A stretch of DNA of 64,000 bases from Limnephilus marmoratus (GCA_917880885.1 OU862928.1:37436962-37500961); one strand, 5' to 3'; shown: positions 33,301 to 40,094, counted from the stretch's first letter. Notes: generated by a model from the sequence alone, not told the origin. Translations and numbers: made by a program.

Positions 33301-36300
33301 AACACGCCACTGTACGTACCGCTCCTTTCGATGTGGGGGTAAAATTCAGAACGACGTTCGCCCTTTGGTAAATTTTACGAAGAACCATATGTTTCCACGG
33401 TTTTGACTGTTCACGGGATTTGCTCACAAAGTAATAAGATTCTTGAACGCTGTCGAAAACGAACTGCTATGAAGATAGGCGCAAGGGCCGGCTCTCGTCG
33501 CTCTGAAATGGCGCGTTCAGACGTTTCGATTTTTGTTGATCCACTTTTATTTAACGTACAAAGTTGAACAAGATTATGTTCACACGTTTCAATTTAAGTA
33601 GAACCGAATTTGACATTCAAGATGGCGTCAACTGAAATTTTCAGTGCGTGCGTCTCTCTAACTTCTGATGTTCTGCGAGACGAGCTCGAGATTATGGAAA
33701 AGCATGAAAAACGTCGTATTTAGGCGAGAAAATGGATCATGAGAAGGAGTGAATTAGGCGCATCCAACACAATTTTGAAAGAGATGGCCCTAGAAGACTC
33801 CGGAGGATATAGAAATCACTTGAGGATGACAGAAAAACAATTTGATGAGCTTGCTTTCCAAAATTGGCGATAAAATTTTTCAGAGATGTTTAAATTAATA
33901 ATAATTACTACTAACTACAGTAACCGGAGAAGCAAGGAAATAATGCATATTTCGTTAAAGTTAGCTTTACCATAACCTAAAAACGACAACGCCAAACGTC
34001 AAAGTTTGACATAGGTAGTTATTAGATTTGTACAAATTGTTTTTTCTTTTAATTTATGCGTATTAATGGTGACACATGTCTCAGAATATTTACCGCTATT
34101 TTCTGTCATTATCATAATATATTGGGTAGGTAGTGTAAATGAAACACATATCTATTTTGGCATTTCTATTTTTGTACAGTTCTTGCTTTTGATCCCAAAG
34201 ACAGGGATGCTTAAATCCGAACATCAAATCATCCGACCATTTCAGATATTTTTTCGTTGAAACGGATTCCATGACGGTAGAAACTAGGAATGTATAAGAA
34301 TATTGACATAAATGTTTGACGTCTACTTGTGCCCGCGAGTAACTATGGTAACCAAGATGGCGCGGTCATACTCGAACGTCAAATGCGGGTTCAGACGTTT
34401 CAATTTTTGTTGATTCACTTTTGTATAACGTAAAAAGTTGAATGAGATTATGTTCACACGTTTCAATTTAAGAAGAACCGAATTTGACATTCAAGATGGC
34501 GTCAACTGAAATTATCAGTGCGTGCGTCTCTCTAACTTCTGATGTTTTGCGAGCTGAGCTCGAGATTATGAAAAAGCATAAAAAAACGTCGTATTTGGGC
34601 GACAAAATGGATCATGAATTAGGCGCATCCAACACAATTTTGAAAGAGATGGAACTAGAAGACTCCGAAGGATATGGATGACAGAAAAACAATTTGATGA
34701 GCTGGTTTCCAAAATTGGCGATAAAATTTTTCAGAGTATTTTCGTTATTTGTTTTTGGGGTGTTATGCCGTGTTGCGCTACCTCCTTCTTTAGCCAAGAC
34801 TGTCTTCGGTGCCACAACTAAAATTCAAGACCTACTCAGGTCTGCAAAGACTAAGTTTCCTCTGCAAGCAGATGGAGTGTATAAACTCAGCTGTTCCGGA
34901 TGTGACAAGGTTTATGTAGGCCAAACAGAGCGGACGATCTCCAAAAGGATAGCAGAACACTTTCGTGCTTGCAAACTCGGCCACCCTGATAAATCGGCAA
35001 TCGCTGAGCACCTAATCGAAACCGGCCATTACTTTGGATTTGTTCCTGAGGTCTTGGGAAGACCCAAAACTTATAGAGCACGCCTAATTACGGAGGCAAT
35101 TGAAATCTACAAAAATCCTTTTAACATTAATAGAGACGACGGAGCTAAGCTCAATAGCTCTTGGTATCCGGTGATTGACGGCTACACCAAAGCTAAACGC
35201 AAAAAAACATGTCTAAGTATACAGTAAGGCCAGCTCGTGGTAAACCATTTTGTGTTATAACTTTATATTTACTAAATTCGCTTTAACCAGTGTCATTCTA
35301 ATTCTAGTAAAATTCATTTAATATTAATGGAGCAAAAAAAAAAAAAAAAAACCATGACTAAGTATACAGTAATGCCAGCTCGTGGTAAACCATTTTGATT
35401 TATATTGACTAAATTCGTAATAACCATTGTAATTCTATTTTTTAAATTCTTACCATTGTGATTTCTAATTTTAGAATTCATTAAGAGATGGACCCTCATC
35501 CGTCGGCATCTCTCAAACGGACTTGCCCCTGGCTAGCATAAATACCACGTTTTAATGAACTTTCTATTCCGTTCCGCGGCGATGACGCAACTGCTTGTCA
35601 CGAGTATTTTGTACTGGTGAAAGTTAGTGGTGCTGGCGACACGGTATCGCTTCGAAGTAAATAAGCACACACTTCACGACTAAAAATTACACATCTACCG
35701 GATCTGCCGGATCTGCCCTGTTGATGGACACTGCAACGATGTCCGAAACGTTGGCTAAAGAAGGAGGTAGCGCAACACGGCATAACACCCCAAAAACAAA
35801 TAACGAAAATGCTTTTGGCCGTGAAAATCTTAAAACTTATCTTTTTCAGAGTAGTTTAAATTAATAATAATTACTACTAACTACAATAACCGGAGAAGCA
35901 AGGAAATAATCCATATTCCGTTAAAATTAGCTTTACCATAACCTAAAAACAACAACGCCAAACGTCATAGTTTGACATAGGTAGTTATTGTTATTAGATT
36001 TGAAAAAAGTTTTTTTTTCTTTTAATTTATGCGTATTAATGGTGACGCATGCTCTGAATATTTACCGTTATTTTTTGTCATTATCATAATATATTGGGTA
36101 GGTAGTGTAAATGAAATACATATTATTTATTGCAGTATCACGGGCATTTCTATTTGTGTACACTTCTTGCTTTTGATCCCAAAGACAGGGATGCATAAAT
36201 CTGAACATCAAATCATCCGACCATTTCAAATATTTTTTCGTTGAAACGGATTCCATGTCGGTAGAACTAGGAATGTCTAACGAATATGTAACCAAGATGG

Positions 36301-39300
36301 CGCGATCATACTTGAACGTCAAAAGTAGACGGGCTATCAACTTTAGCTAGTCAACAAAAAACTTGTTCAACTTTGTTGAAAGAAGGTTCACACCTGTCAA
36401 TATGCTTTCAAGTGTCGAGTTGATCAACTAAAGTTGAACTGTGTGAACCGGCTAAAAGATAGCGCGTATAATAGGTAGCTACCTACCTACCACCTACCAG
36501 TGTGACCAGATTTAGTAGTTTTCTACTTTTTTGGTAGATTTCGAGGTACCGGTAACAGTATCTAGTAGGTAAAAATTATTTGGTATATTTTGGTAGAATT
36601 CACGATTTTCAACTATTCTGGCACTTTTTTGCCTTCATATGGCAAGCCTGTCGAAAAAACGCAGGGTATTCCCCTTTTCATCGAATGGATTGTAACTATC
36701 TCTTTCTAATATTAATTATTCGAGAGGGAAAGCTGTTGAGGGAATCCCACATGTATTGAAAAAAATTGATTAGGTAGGTTTGTATTTAATTTTCATTCTT
36801 TTCGTATAACCATTCGTGCCGTGAGCATAGAGTGTGATAGATTAGTGGGAATTTCTGTTTTGAAATTTTTTATAATGAAACTTAAATATAGACAAGGATA
36901 TCGTGGTGAATGGGATCAAGATCCCTCATTCAAAAGTTGGTTATGTAAATCTAAAGTAAACACTATGAGTGCTCATTGTAAAGCATGCAACTGTGAAGTA
37001 CTAAGTAGATTGGCGTCTTTGAAGGAACACATGGCTACATCAAAACATATAAGAAATATGAAAGGATGTTAATATGTGTTATGTAATTTCTAGTTAATTT
37101 AATGATTACTCTTGTTAAGACTTTTTTTTAATACTTTCGAGTTACGCAGTAGTACCCAACATAAAGAAGAAGAAGCATAACTCGATCACAATTTTAAAAA
37201 AAAAAACTATATCTCTGTAGATTTTAATTTTAAGTAATAAACATTTCTCTAATTTATTGTGTTTTCTTTGTTCATTTTATTGTTTTATCGTTATAATCAA
37301 GAGTACAATAATTATGCTTCTTCGTTGTAACACAACAGCGAAAAAATGTATATATATAATGATTTTTAGTATTTTCTAGTTCTCTTTTGGTAGAATTTAG
37401 TAGTTTTTAAACTCCACAAGCAGTAGATTCGTAAAATGAAATCTGGTCACACTGCTACCTACTGTACGAGATCTTTAGTAAATATTATAATAATTTATAA
37501 CCGAACCGCGTTTGGTATTATGATCCTCAATTTTTGTGGGTTGTGCGGCGCTCGGGAGCTCTCAAGAACTAGCCGCCACTGGTTGAGACTGAAATTTAAG
37601 CTATTTAACAACGTTAAACTATCGCTAACTATTTACATCAAACGCTCTCTTAGCTAAGCTTAAATTACGTTCAGCGCCGCACTTGAATTGCCGAAGTTGG
37701 CCCACTTTTAAAAGGCTCAGCAAAAGATATTGGTTTTATCCTACGTGATTTTCACTTCATAACGTTGTGCAACTGTGTGCTCACGTCTCTGCACGTTCCT
37801 GCACATGTAGTCCGTAAATACGTACACGTAGCAATGCACGTATACCCTTTTTGCCCGGATAGAGAAATATATGGAAGTGCCTTTTCATGATTTCTCGGAA
37901 ATACACAATAACAAAATAGCAGATGTTTCCAAGCGTTCGAGTATGTGCCTGACACGATTACTGCATTTGCTATCCCATGTTTCTAGGCTTTATTTTATTT
38001 TTGTAATGCGCTCGAACCTACCATGTAACAATGCAAAATTAAATGCATGTTTTCAAAGAAAAATCTATTTAAGAGGGAATAACCGGAAATATGTCATTTT
38101 AAAATCGAATTTAAAATAATAAATTTAGACGTATTGACTCGTTTCCACAAAAAAATATAAATTGATTTCGAAAGACTGTGTTTATGTTTTGAGAAAATGT
38201 GTTTATTTTTAGTACAATAAGGTTTTACCGTAGGTCGTTGGCAGATTTGTTAAATTTCCAAACAAAATTTTATATTATACAACATTCATTTCAAATAATA
38301 TAATCATGCAGTAAAATAAATCAATAAATTATCTGGGAAAGCTATGTTTCAGAATTTAAATTTTAGTTTAAATAAAATAATTTTAAAAAACATCCGCGCA
38401 CGTGTTTTGTGACGAAAATACTTCATTTTGTCTATTTATTTATGGTCTTTCAAAGTAATGTATTTAAGATTTTTTTAAATATAATCAAAAAATAATTACT
38501 AAAAGTACATAATTTTAATAGTTTTATCAAAACGCCTTTCAGCATTTTTGAATGTAGGTGTAAATAAAAGCAAATTTTTAATGAAATAAAATCGATATTG
38601 AGTTATTATTTTAAAAAGCTGGTACGGAGAATAATTCATCTTTCTCAATGGAACCGCCCTGTACGATCGTAAGAACATATATTTTGAAGAAATATGTATT
38701 CTCGGCCGCTGGCTAATTAATGGCCCCATTAAGGGCCCACAACCCGGATTTCTACCGATTTATTACATATTTCTGTTGAACACGGTAAGTTTTAACCTCT
38801 CAAGGGCCAGGGTTTTTTGGAAAATTTTTTGGAAATTACCTTAAGAACAAGAATGGAGGAAGCTATTCTGACTTTTTCCTTGGTACAGTTTCTTTATACA
38901 AAAAATTTAAAATCGCATCCAAATTATTTGAATTAATATTCTTTTTTGAAATTCCAGTCTCGCGCGCGGGCGCGTTCCTGGCCTTTGAAAGGTTAAAGCT
39001 TTAAAAAAATGTATGTTATTCTTGAAGATAATATCTAGACTTTGCCCGCGCCGAAACGCAAATTATATAAAATTCCCTCGATAGAAAAAATTTGCAAAAT
39101 ATGCTTCAAAAATTATTATAAACACGTTTGTTTCAGTTATTTTACAAGTTATATGTATGAAAAAATTCACAGTGTTTCTTTAAATGCTGTTTATGCGAGA
39201 TTTTTGCTCTATTTTAAACGAGTCGTGTTTTATTAAACGTTTTCACAATTTTCGCATCGATTTTGTCGCTGTAAATGTTAGCGCTCTCCTCTAACATTCG

Positions 39301-39481
39301 TAATTTCGTATCTCTCCATCTTCTTCTTTTCGAACCCGGTTGCAGAGCCTTAACTCATTCTTCATACAAACTATAATAAATTAAAGATAAACTTACATAT
39401 AAAAGTGTTGTTATTGGGCCATTGCGCTTTCGTAGATGAAACCAAGCAAAAAATTGCCAAAATCAAACAAATTAACTTCAT
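21238..39481 (-). CDS. Secreted CAP-superfamily (PR-1/antigen 5-like) protein, six exons
   Basis: Six minus-strand exons join in frame through GT-AG introns: 39481-39397, 30260-30139, 28016-27929, 25736-25591, 22281-22181 and 21346-21238. They encode 216 residues. Residues 1-20 form a signal peptide (MKLICLILAIFCLVSS, cleaved near TKAQ). The CAP domain follows. A CAP1 signature (GHYTQLVWAATQYVGCG) spans the exon 4/5 junction, and a CAP2 signature (CTYGPSGNYFG) spans exon 5/6. The cavity tetrad is present: His in FKHS, Glu in GEC, Glu in WYNE, His in GHYTQ. The tail has five cysteines (GCEDLCC...QPC...EKC). CAP proteins are secreted and bind lipids or partners; many are salivary, venom or haemolymph proteins, but venom function cannot be inferred here. 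The first motif reads GECIVYC instead of the usual GENIY/GENL. Introns are swollen by transposons (intron 1 is 9.1 kb). Splice sites and phases match at all five junctions. Confidence 0.9.
21480..21930 (+). repeat. About 125-bp tandem array derived from a reverse transcriptase tail (CAP intron 5)
   Basis: Two near-identical full units and partial upstream and downstream units repeat GTGCAAGGAGATACTGGGCT and CCAGCAGCTATTCTAGG. Translated, the units read RLPRKTPAAILGERRPV...SWEKQLQ, which resembles the conserved RT C-terminal segment (RMPDDRLPHKIL...SWEK type). The first 21500-21560 part is the unamplified start (LGHVLRMLED-like). The array is a local amplification of a LINE fragment, inside the host gene's last intron. 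Confidence 0.75.
22181..22281 (-). CDS. CAP gene exon 5
   Basis: Acceptor CTTCCAG, donor AG|GTAAAT. It encodes LVWAATQYVGCG through FVCTYGP and ends with two bases of a split codon (phase 2), matching exon 6. Confidence 0.92.
22318..22772 (+). repeat. Jockey-like LINE B, 3' end copy (CAP intron 4)
   Basis: Matches the C-terminal region and 3' UTR of the LINE at 24690-25480 (ACTTACGAATACCCACAGTAAC, GACAAAATACACTATTCTACTG, GTGATGTTGACATA). It ends with GGCGTTAAATAAATAAATAA. Several frameshifts are present. Orientation is opposite to the host gene. Confidence 0.75.
22965..23363 (-). repeat. tRNA-derived SINE (family C), copy 3, full length (CAP intron 4)
   Basis: On the minus strand a tRNA-like head (GGCCGGCGTAGTCCAGTGGT as A box region, GGGATCGGACCCC as B box region) is followed by the body shared with 8812-9180. 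About 390 bp; the best-preserved copy in the window. Confidence 0.8.
23419..23800 (-). repeat. Hairpin SINE (family A), minus strand (CAP intron 4)
   Basis: Opens with TTTTTTTTACATTAACTCCA, then a degenerate hairpin (CCCGGAGGAAAATAATTTCC), and runs through the family to GCAGAGGTGTTGGTTACCCA. The extreme 5' end is missing. Confidence 0.8.
23958..24215 (-). mobile_element. Helitron-like or unclassified nonautonomous element fragment
   Basis: The reverse complement of 26650-26895 is recognisable: CCGGTATGCGTTGCAATGCC, a C/T-rich stretch (24040-24135) and TGAATGTACTGGGACTGAAT. The family end at 26894 is CTAGT, as in Helitron 3' ends, but no hairpin or Rep/Hel gene is seen. Confidence 0.4.
24690..25480 (+). 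pseudogene. Jockey-like LINE B, 5'-truncated, C-terminal RT region (CAP intron 4)
   Basis: Translation of 24700-24950 shows KTLGFVLRTTKNFNS, LLYVSLVRSQNEYYLVVWSP and IERIQKK, the conserved region downstream of the RT palm in jockey/CR1-type LINEs. Further on, in another frame, come FLFKILNSKLDCCELLQLIN and LRIPTVTTRQNTLFYCS, again typical. Stops and frameshifts break it. The 3' UTR ends in GGCGTTAAATAAATAAATAA. The palm catalytic YADD block and endonuclease are missing. Confidence 0.8.
25591..25736 (-). CDS. CAP gene exon 4
   Basis: Acceptor TTTGGCAG, donor CAG|GTAATC. The first two bases complete a Pro codon with C from exon 3. It encodes FPAVGECIVYCADPKYKW through VLQGHYTQ, carrying two tetrad glutamates (GEC, WYNE) and the CAP1 histidine. 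Confidence 0.92.
25862..25925 (-). repeat. Hairpin SINE (family A) 3' tail only (CAP intron 3)
   Basis: TTTTTTATATTAGCCTCACG, AGGAGGCCCTGAGAAAAATA and ATTTCCCTCGGGCC: only the tail and hairpin remain. Confidence 0.7.
25955..26330 (-). repeat. Dispersed 370-bp repeat, copy inverted relative to 38075-38460 (CAP intron 3)
   Basis: The reverse complement matches 38075-38460 along its length (ACCTACGGTAAAACCG, GAAATCAATTTATATTTTTT, TTTTAAAATGACATATTTCC and others). No coding frame. The family is unknown. Confidence 0.75.
26469..26894 (+). mobile_element. Helitron-like or unclassified nonautonomous element (CAP intron 3)
   Basis: Starts near TATAAAAATGAATCGCCGAA with GTATGTACGCGCATAACTTC and ends GGGAACCAGCTAGT. 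It contains a purine-rich block (26690-26830) that gives a Gly/Arg-rich chance frame. The CTAGT end is consistent with a Helitron-type end, but this is inference. Confidence 0.4.
26905..27760 (+). pseudogene. Penelope-like element family 2, GIY-YIG endonuclease in two pieces (CAP intron 3)
   Basis: 26915-27043 encodes NGINTLECDDCDAQHVGMTT and FKTRIREHKICLRN, matching the first half of a GIY-YIG domain (the GIY tyrosine is replaced by N; the YIG box reads HVG). 27491-27760 encodes EFANHLIETGHSF and RIIEPCKSPLLTMFP, the second half and the C-terminus. The pieces are separated by about 450 bp of AT-rich sequence with a palindrome (27246-27272). The reverse transcriptase domain of Penelope-like retroelements is missing. 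A non-functional remnant. Confidence 0.75.
27795..27857 (+). ncRNA. Hammerhead-ribozyme-like motif, Penelope family 2 (CAP intron 3)
   Basis: Directly after the GIY-YIG frame: a candidate stem I (TTTTAAATTTGC with GCAAAAAATTAAAA, one internal loop), a TGAATGA core-like string, stem GACAC/GTGTC with GGAC loop, GAAAC, and a GTC triplet two bases on (ACTCGTC). Hammerheads have CTGANGA and GAAA with cleavage after GUH; here the 5' core has an extra base and overlaps stem II. Hammerheads are known in Penelope-like elements, so homology is likely, activity uncertain. Confidence 0.45.
27929..28016 (-). CDS. CAP gene exon 3
   Basis: Acceptor GTATTCCAG, donor GATC|GTAAGG. It encodes VWDDALEVLAQNWADKMSFK then HSPAAIRKD, containing the first tetrad histidine, and leaves one base (phase 1) for the split Pro codon. 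Confidence 0.92.
28188..28537 (+). repeat. tRNA-derived repeat (family B), copy 2 (CAP intron 2)
   Basis: Complete copy from GTGTGCAATTCACACGC to AAGAAGTTTCACCTC. The minus strand has a tRNA-like core: a B box GGTTCGAAACC about 50 nt from an A-box-like stretch (GTATAAAGCGCTTGATT region). Confidence 0.7.
28545..28756 (-). repeat. Hairpin SINE (family A) fragment, head-to-head with the next copy
   Basis: TCTTTGGGGATGCCGTGTG, GAGGAAGTTCTGGGAAGG and CCCACTGCGGAAAGGCGATG follow the family in reverse, cut at about 28756 where a plus-strand copy begins. Confidence 0.75.
28757..29078 (+). repeat. Hairpin SINE (family A), plus strand, internally deleted
   Basis: Starts TTGGGAGGCGGGATTGGGTA and ends with the hairpin CCCTGAGGGAAATTATTTTC / CTCAGGGCC, then GAGCTCATGTAAAAAAAAAA. 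The middle (GATCGG to GGATTCAT block) is deleted after GGAGGCGGATGACCAGGACA, a deletion also present at 56145-56435. Confidence 0.85.
29095..29268 (-). repeat. Hairpin SINE (family A) 5' part, minus strand
   Basis: From TCTCTCCCGATCCGCCC through GTTGGTTATCCAATAAATGG to GGGGCGGCCGTACCC; the tail is missing. Confidence 0.75.
29270..30065. repeat. About 65-bp tandem repeat in two blocks (CAP intron 2)
   Basis: Units contain AGTGCTTCGTTGCTGTGACA, a variable AAACGCCGGAACC-type spacer, and CTCGAGTTCGATACAAAGCG. Block 1 is 29270-29405 (two units); block 2 is 29715-30065 (about five units). About 300 bp of non-repeat DNA separates them. Block 2 ends about 75 bp from exon 2. Confidence 0.9.
30139..30260 (-). 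CDS. CAP gene exon 2
   Basis: Acceptor TAATAACAG, donor CTG|GTAAGG. The first two bases complete a Ser codon with T from exon 1. It encodes SGNVTCADKKLIVDYHNDLR then RKVANGTLPG, the N-terminal helix region of CAP proteins (HNxLRxxVA type). Confidence 0.92.
30265..31386. other. CAP intron 1 sequence without recognised element
   Basis: AT-rich; nothing identifiable on either strand. Confidence 0.4.
31389..32338 (+). mobile_element. mariner element with internal deletion (CAP intron 1)
   Basis: Terminal inverted repeats (left CTAGGTCCTTATATATGAAA, right complement TTAGGTCCTTACAATATGAA) are flanked by TA target duplications (31387-31388 and 32339-32340). The element is 950 bp, against about 1.3 kb for intact mariners. 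Confidence 0.92.
31578..32260 (+). pseudogene. mariner transposase, catalytic region deleted
   Basis: The N-terminal frame (31578-31990) carries the two helix-turn-helix DNA-binding regions: YEFHRGASAAETARRINDVY and the WFQRFLTGNFD box, then SELAAGCGVSDETVLIHLKQ and the linker WVPHEL. After about residue 140 the sequence jumps to the C-terminal part (LRHPTYSPDLAPTDYHFF, then FDxIDELPMRWQKCIDSNG-type end) in another frame. The region with the first two catalytic aspartates of the DD34D triad is missing; the third is present in SPDLAPTDYH. It could still make a DNA-binding fragment but not a transposase. Confidence 0.88.
33620..33870 (+). pseudogene. Harbinger (HARBI1-like) nuclease N-terminal remnant, unit A
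   Basis: The frame starting MASTEIFSACVSLTSDVLRD runs into an in-frame TAG, then resumes ARKWIMRRSELGASNTILKE and LEDSGGYRNHLRMTEKQFDE, the region preceding the DDE nuclease in HARBI1/PIF nucleases. A one-base change shifts the frame near the end. The catalytic domain is deleted. Confidence 0.75.
34496..34738 (+). pseudogene. Harbinger nuclease N-terminal remnant, unit B
   Basis: Encodes MASTEIISACVSLTSDVLRA and ELGASNTILKEMELEDSEGY; a short deletion follows, then TEKQFDELVSKIGDKIFQ, where the Penelope-like unit interrupts. The catalytic domain is absent. Confidence 0.75.
34766..35227 (+). CDS. Penelope-like element GIY-YIG endonuclease domain
   Basis: Open frame to TAA at 35225-35227. Motifs of a GIY-YIG endonuclease occur in order: GVYKLSCSGC (GIY box with the Penelope-type cysteine pair), KVYVGQTER (YIG box as YVG), ISKRIAEHFRAC (conserved Arg/His), AIAEHLIETGH, and RARLITEAIEI (catalytic Glu). 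In intact Penelope-like elements this domain follows the reverse transcriptase and nicks the target. Here only 154 codons remain, without RT and possibly without an in-domain start codon. The endonuclease frame itself is undamaged. Confidence 0.85.
   Translation, partial: CRVALPPSLAKTVFGATTKIQDLLRSAKTKFPLQADGVYKLSCSGCDKVYVGQTERTISKRIAEHFRACKLGHPDKSAIAEHLIETGHYFGFVPEVLGRPKTYRARLITEAIEIYKNPFNINRDDGAKLNSSWYPVIDGYTKAKRKKTCLSIQ
35685..35808 (+). ncRNA. Hammerhead-ribozyme-like motif, Penelope family 1
   Basis: Order of elements: GATCTGCC (stem I, 5' strand; GCC pairs GGC), CTGTTGA (core), stem II GGACA/TGTCC, GAAAC, GTT, GGCTAAAGA (stem I, 3' strand). Stem III would be only the AC/GT pairs, as in minimal Penelope hammerheads that may act as dimers. 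The invariant A of CTGATGA is T here, and one extra T precedes stem II, so this copy is probably inactive. The inverted terminal repeat stops within about 2 nt of the predicted cleavage point. Confidence 0.55.
36498..37456 (+). mobile_element. Second hAT-type element, nested in hAT copy 1
   Basis: Perfect 16-bp inverted ends (CAGTGTGACCAGATTT / AAATCTGGTCACACTG). Flanks CCACCTAC and CTACCTAC resemble an 8-bp duplication within a (CTAC)n tract, so exact limits are uncertain. hAT copy 2 has the uninterrupted CTACCTACTGTACG. The interior encodes a short zinc-finger frame. Confidence 0.8.
36878..37072 (+). CDS. Short zinc-finger protein of the nested hAT element
   Basis: From an internal Met (MKLKYRQGYRGEWDQDPSF) or an upstream Met at 36821. 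Shows W-x-W-L, then CKACNCEV and HMATSKHIRNM, a C2H2-type finger of the kind found at the N-terminus of hAT-related proteins ('KYxxxWxxDxxFKxWL...C..C...H....H'). About 65-83 residues; no dimerisation or catalytic domain follows. It may be a remnant of a transposase N-terminus. Confidence 0.6.
   Translation, partial: KLKYRQGYRGEWDQDPSFKSWLCKSKVNTMSAHCKACNCEVLSRLASLKEHMATSKHIRNMKGC
38075..38460 (+). repeat. Dispersed 370-bp repeat, inverted partner of 25955-26330 (CAP intron 1)
   Basis: Begins GGAATAACCGGAAATATGTC and ends TTTGTCTATTTATTTATGGT; similar throughout to the reverse complement of the intron 3 copy. Noncoding. Confidence 0.75.
38462..39395. other. CAP intron 1, no further feature seen
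   Basis: AT-rich. Short frames here (for example 39042-39236) show no recognisable domain. Confidence 0.4.
39397..39481 (-). CDS. CAP gene exon 1 (signal peptide)
   Basis: Start ATG at 39481-39479 in the context AACATGA (A at -3). It encodes a short basic N-region, a hydrophobic core (LICLILAIFCLV) and a polar cleavage region, then QWPNNNTFI. Donor T|GTAAGT leaves one base (phase 1), which fits exon 2. Confidence 0.85.
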
Positions 39482-39538
39482 GTTATGAATATCTTCTCTC
39501 CTTTAATTTTGAACCTGATAGCTGTAACTTCAGTAGTA

Positions 39539-39575
39539 ACTGATAGATTTAACTGGTATTTCTTCCGTATTTATA
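39539..39575 (-). promoter_or_regulatory. Core promoter of the CAP gene (TATA box and initiator)
   Basis: On the minus strand TATAAATA (39575-39568) lies about 34 nt before TCAGT (39543-39539), the arthropod initiator consensus. That predicts a start near 39541 and a 5' UTR of about 60 nt before the ATG at 39481. Confidence 0.6.
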
Positions 39576-39599
39576 CCACCTGAAAAAATATGTATGAAT

Positions 39600-40085
39600 C
39601 TAGTATTTTCCATGCAAATACAGATGTTAATTGAAGGGCCTGTTTGTAAAGCTTTACAAATTAGGTTGTATACATATCCCTTTGTTTTGGTAAATAGTGA
39701 TAACGTGATATAAACAAGGTCGTTAGAATTTTAAATTAATTAATTTTAACTACTTCACTGATAAGACACTTAAAATTTTTGAAAAAAAAAACATTAAAAT
39801 AGGTCGAACGGGTTGCTCAATATTAGTACAGTATACCTCGATCAACACGTTCATAGGATTGTGTTATTTGTATACACAAAGAAATGAGAAATATATTCGT
39901 TGTTCGAATTAGAATATTCGAAATTTTTTACATTTATTTCAAAACTTTTACTGTGTAGGTACCTAATAAATATATTTAAAAAAAAACAAGCCTTATGCAA
40001 GCGATGCATCGGAATCCGAATAAAACAAAACAGAACTTAATAAAAACAATAGGTTAGGTTAGGTTGGGTTAGGTTTATCTTGATT
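39600..40085. other. Upstream of the CAP gene, no gene seen
   Basis: AT-rich. A short (TTAGG)n-like run, GGTTAGGTTAGGTTGGGTTA, lies at 40053-40072. Confidence 0.5.
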
Positions 40086-40094
40086 ATTTTTTTA

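Larger units (their letters stand above)
34739..35841 (+). mobile_element. Penelope-like element reduced to inverted terminal repeats plus GIY-YIG domain
   Basis: Flanked by a 12-bp target duplication TTTTTCAGAGTA (34727-34738 and 35842-35853). The left terminus (from about 34742, GTTATTTGTTTTTGGGGTGT, to TTCTTTAGCCAA at about 34800) is the inverse of 35751-35808. A hammerhead-like motif lies just inside the right repeat. A tail GCTTTTGGCCGTGAAAATCT follows, as at 40190. The reverse transcriptase is missing, so this is a nonautonomous copy about 1.1 kb long. Confidence 0.85.
33508..36455. mobile_element. PIF/Harbinger-derived tandem dimer inside hAT copy 1
   Basis: Absent from hAT copy 2, which reads CTCTGAAAGATAGCG across the site. 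Left end TGGCGCGTTCAGACG and right end TGTGAACCGGCTA are imperfect TIRs. AAA may be the 3-bp target duplication. Unit A is 33508-34380; unit B begins at about 34381 with TGCGGGTTCAGACG and is split by a Penelope-like insertion at 34739-35841. Confidence 0.75.
32680..37581. mobile_element. hAT-type nonautonomous element, copy 1, with nested insertions
   Basis: Ends CAGTAGCGGCCGG and CTAGCCGCCACTG, flanked by a perfect 8-bp duplication GTTGAGAC (32672-32679, 37582-37589), diagnostic of hAT. Without its insertions it matches 42779-43920. It contains a Harbinger unit (33508-36455) and a second hAT (36498-37456). No transposase. Confidence 0.92.
32353..37609. mobile_element. Long-TIR foldback element, right arm split by a hAT insertion
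   Basis: The left arm 32353-32449 is the inverse of 32582-32679 plus 37582-37609 (TATTGACAATTTTATAAGAC, GTACCCCCTCTACAATGTAA and their complements). About 130 bp of spacer lies between the arms. The hAT element at 32680-37581 sits inside the right arm. No coding sequence is visible. Class is not assigned. Confidence 0.8.

Noticed and set aside
34281..34400. hAT copies at 32.7 and 42.8 kb as a segmental duplication
   Set aside because: Each copy has its own perfect 8-bp target duplication and similarity stops exactly at the termini.
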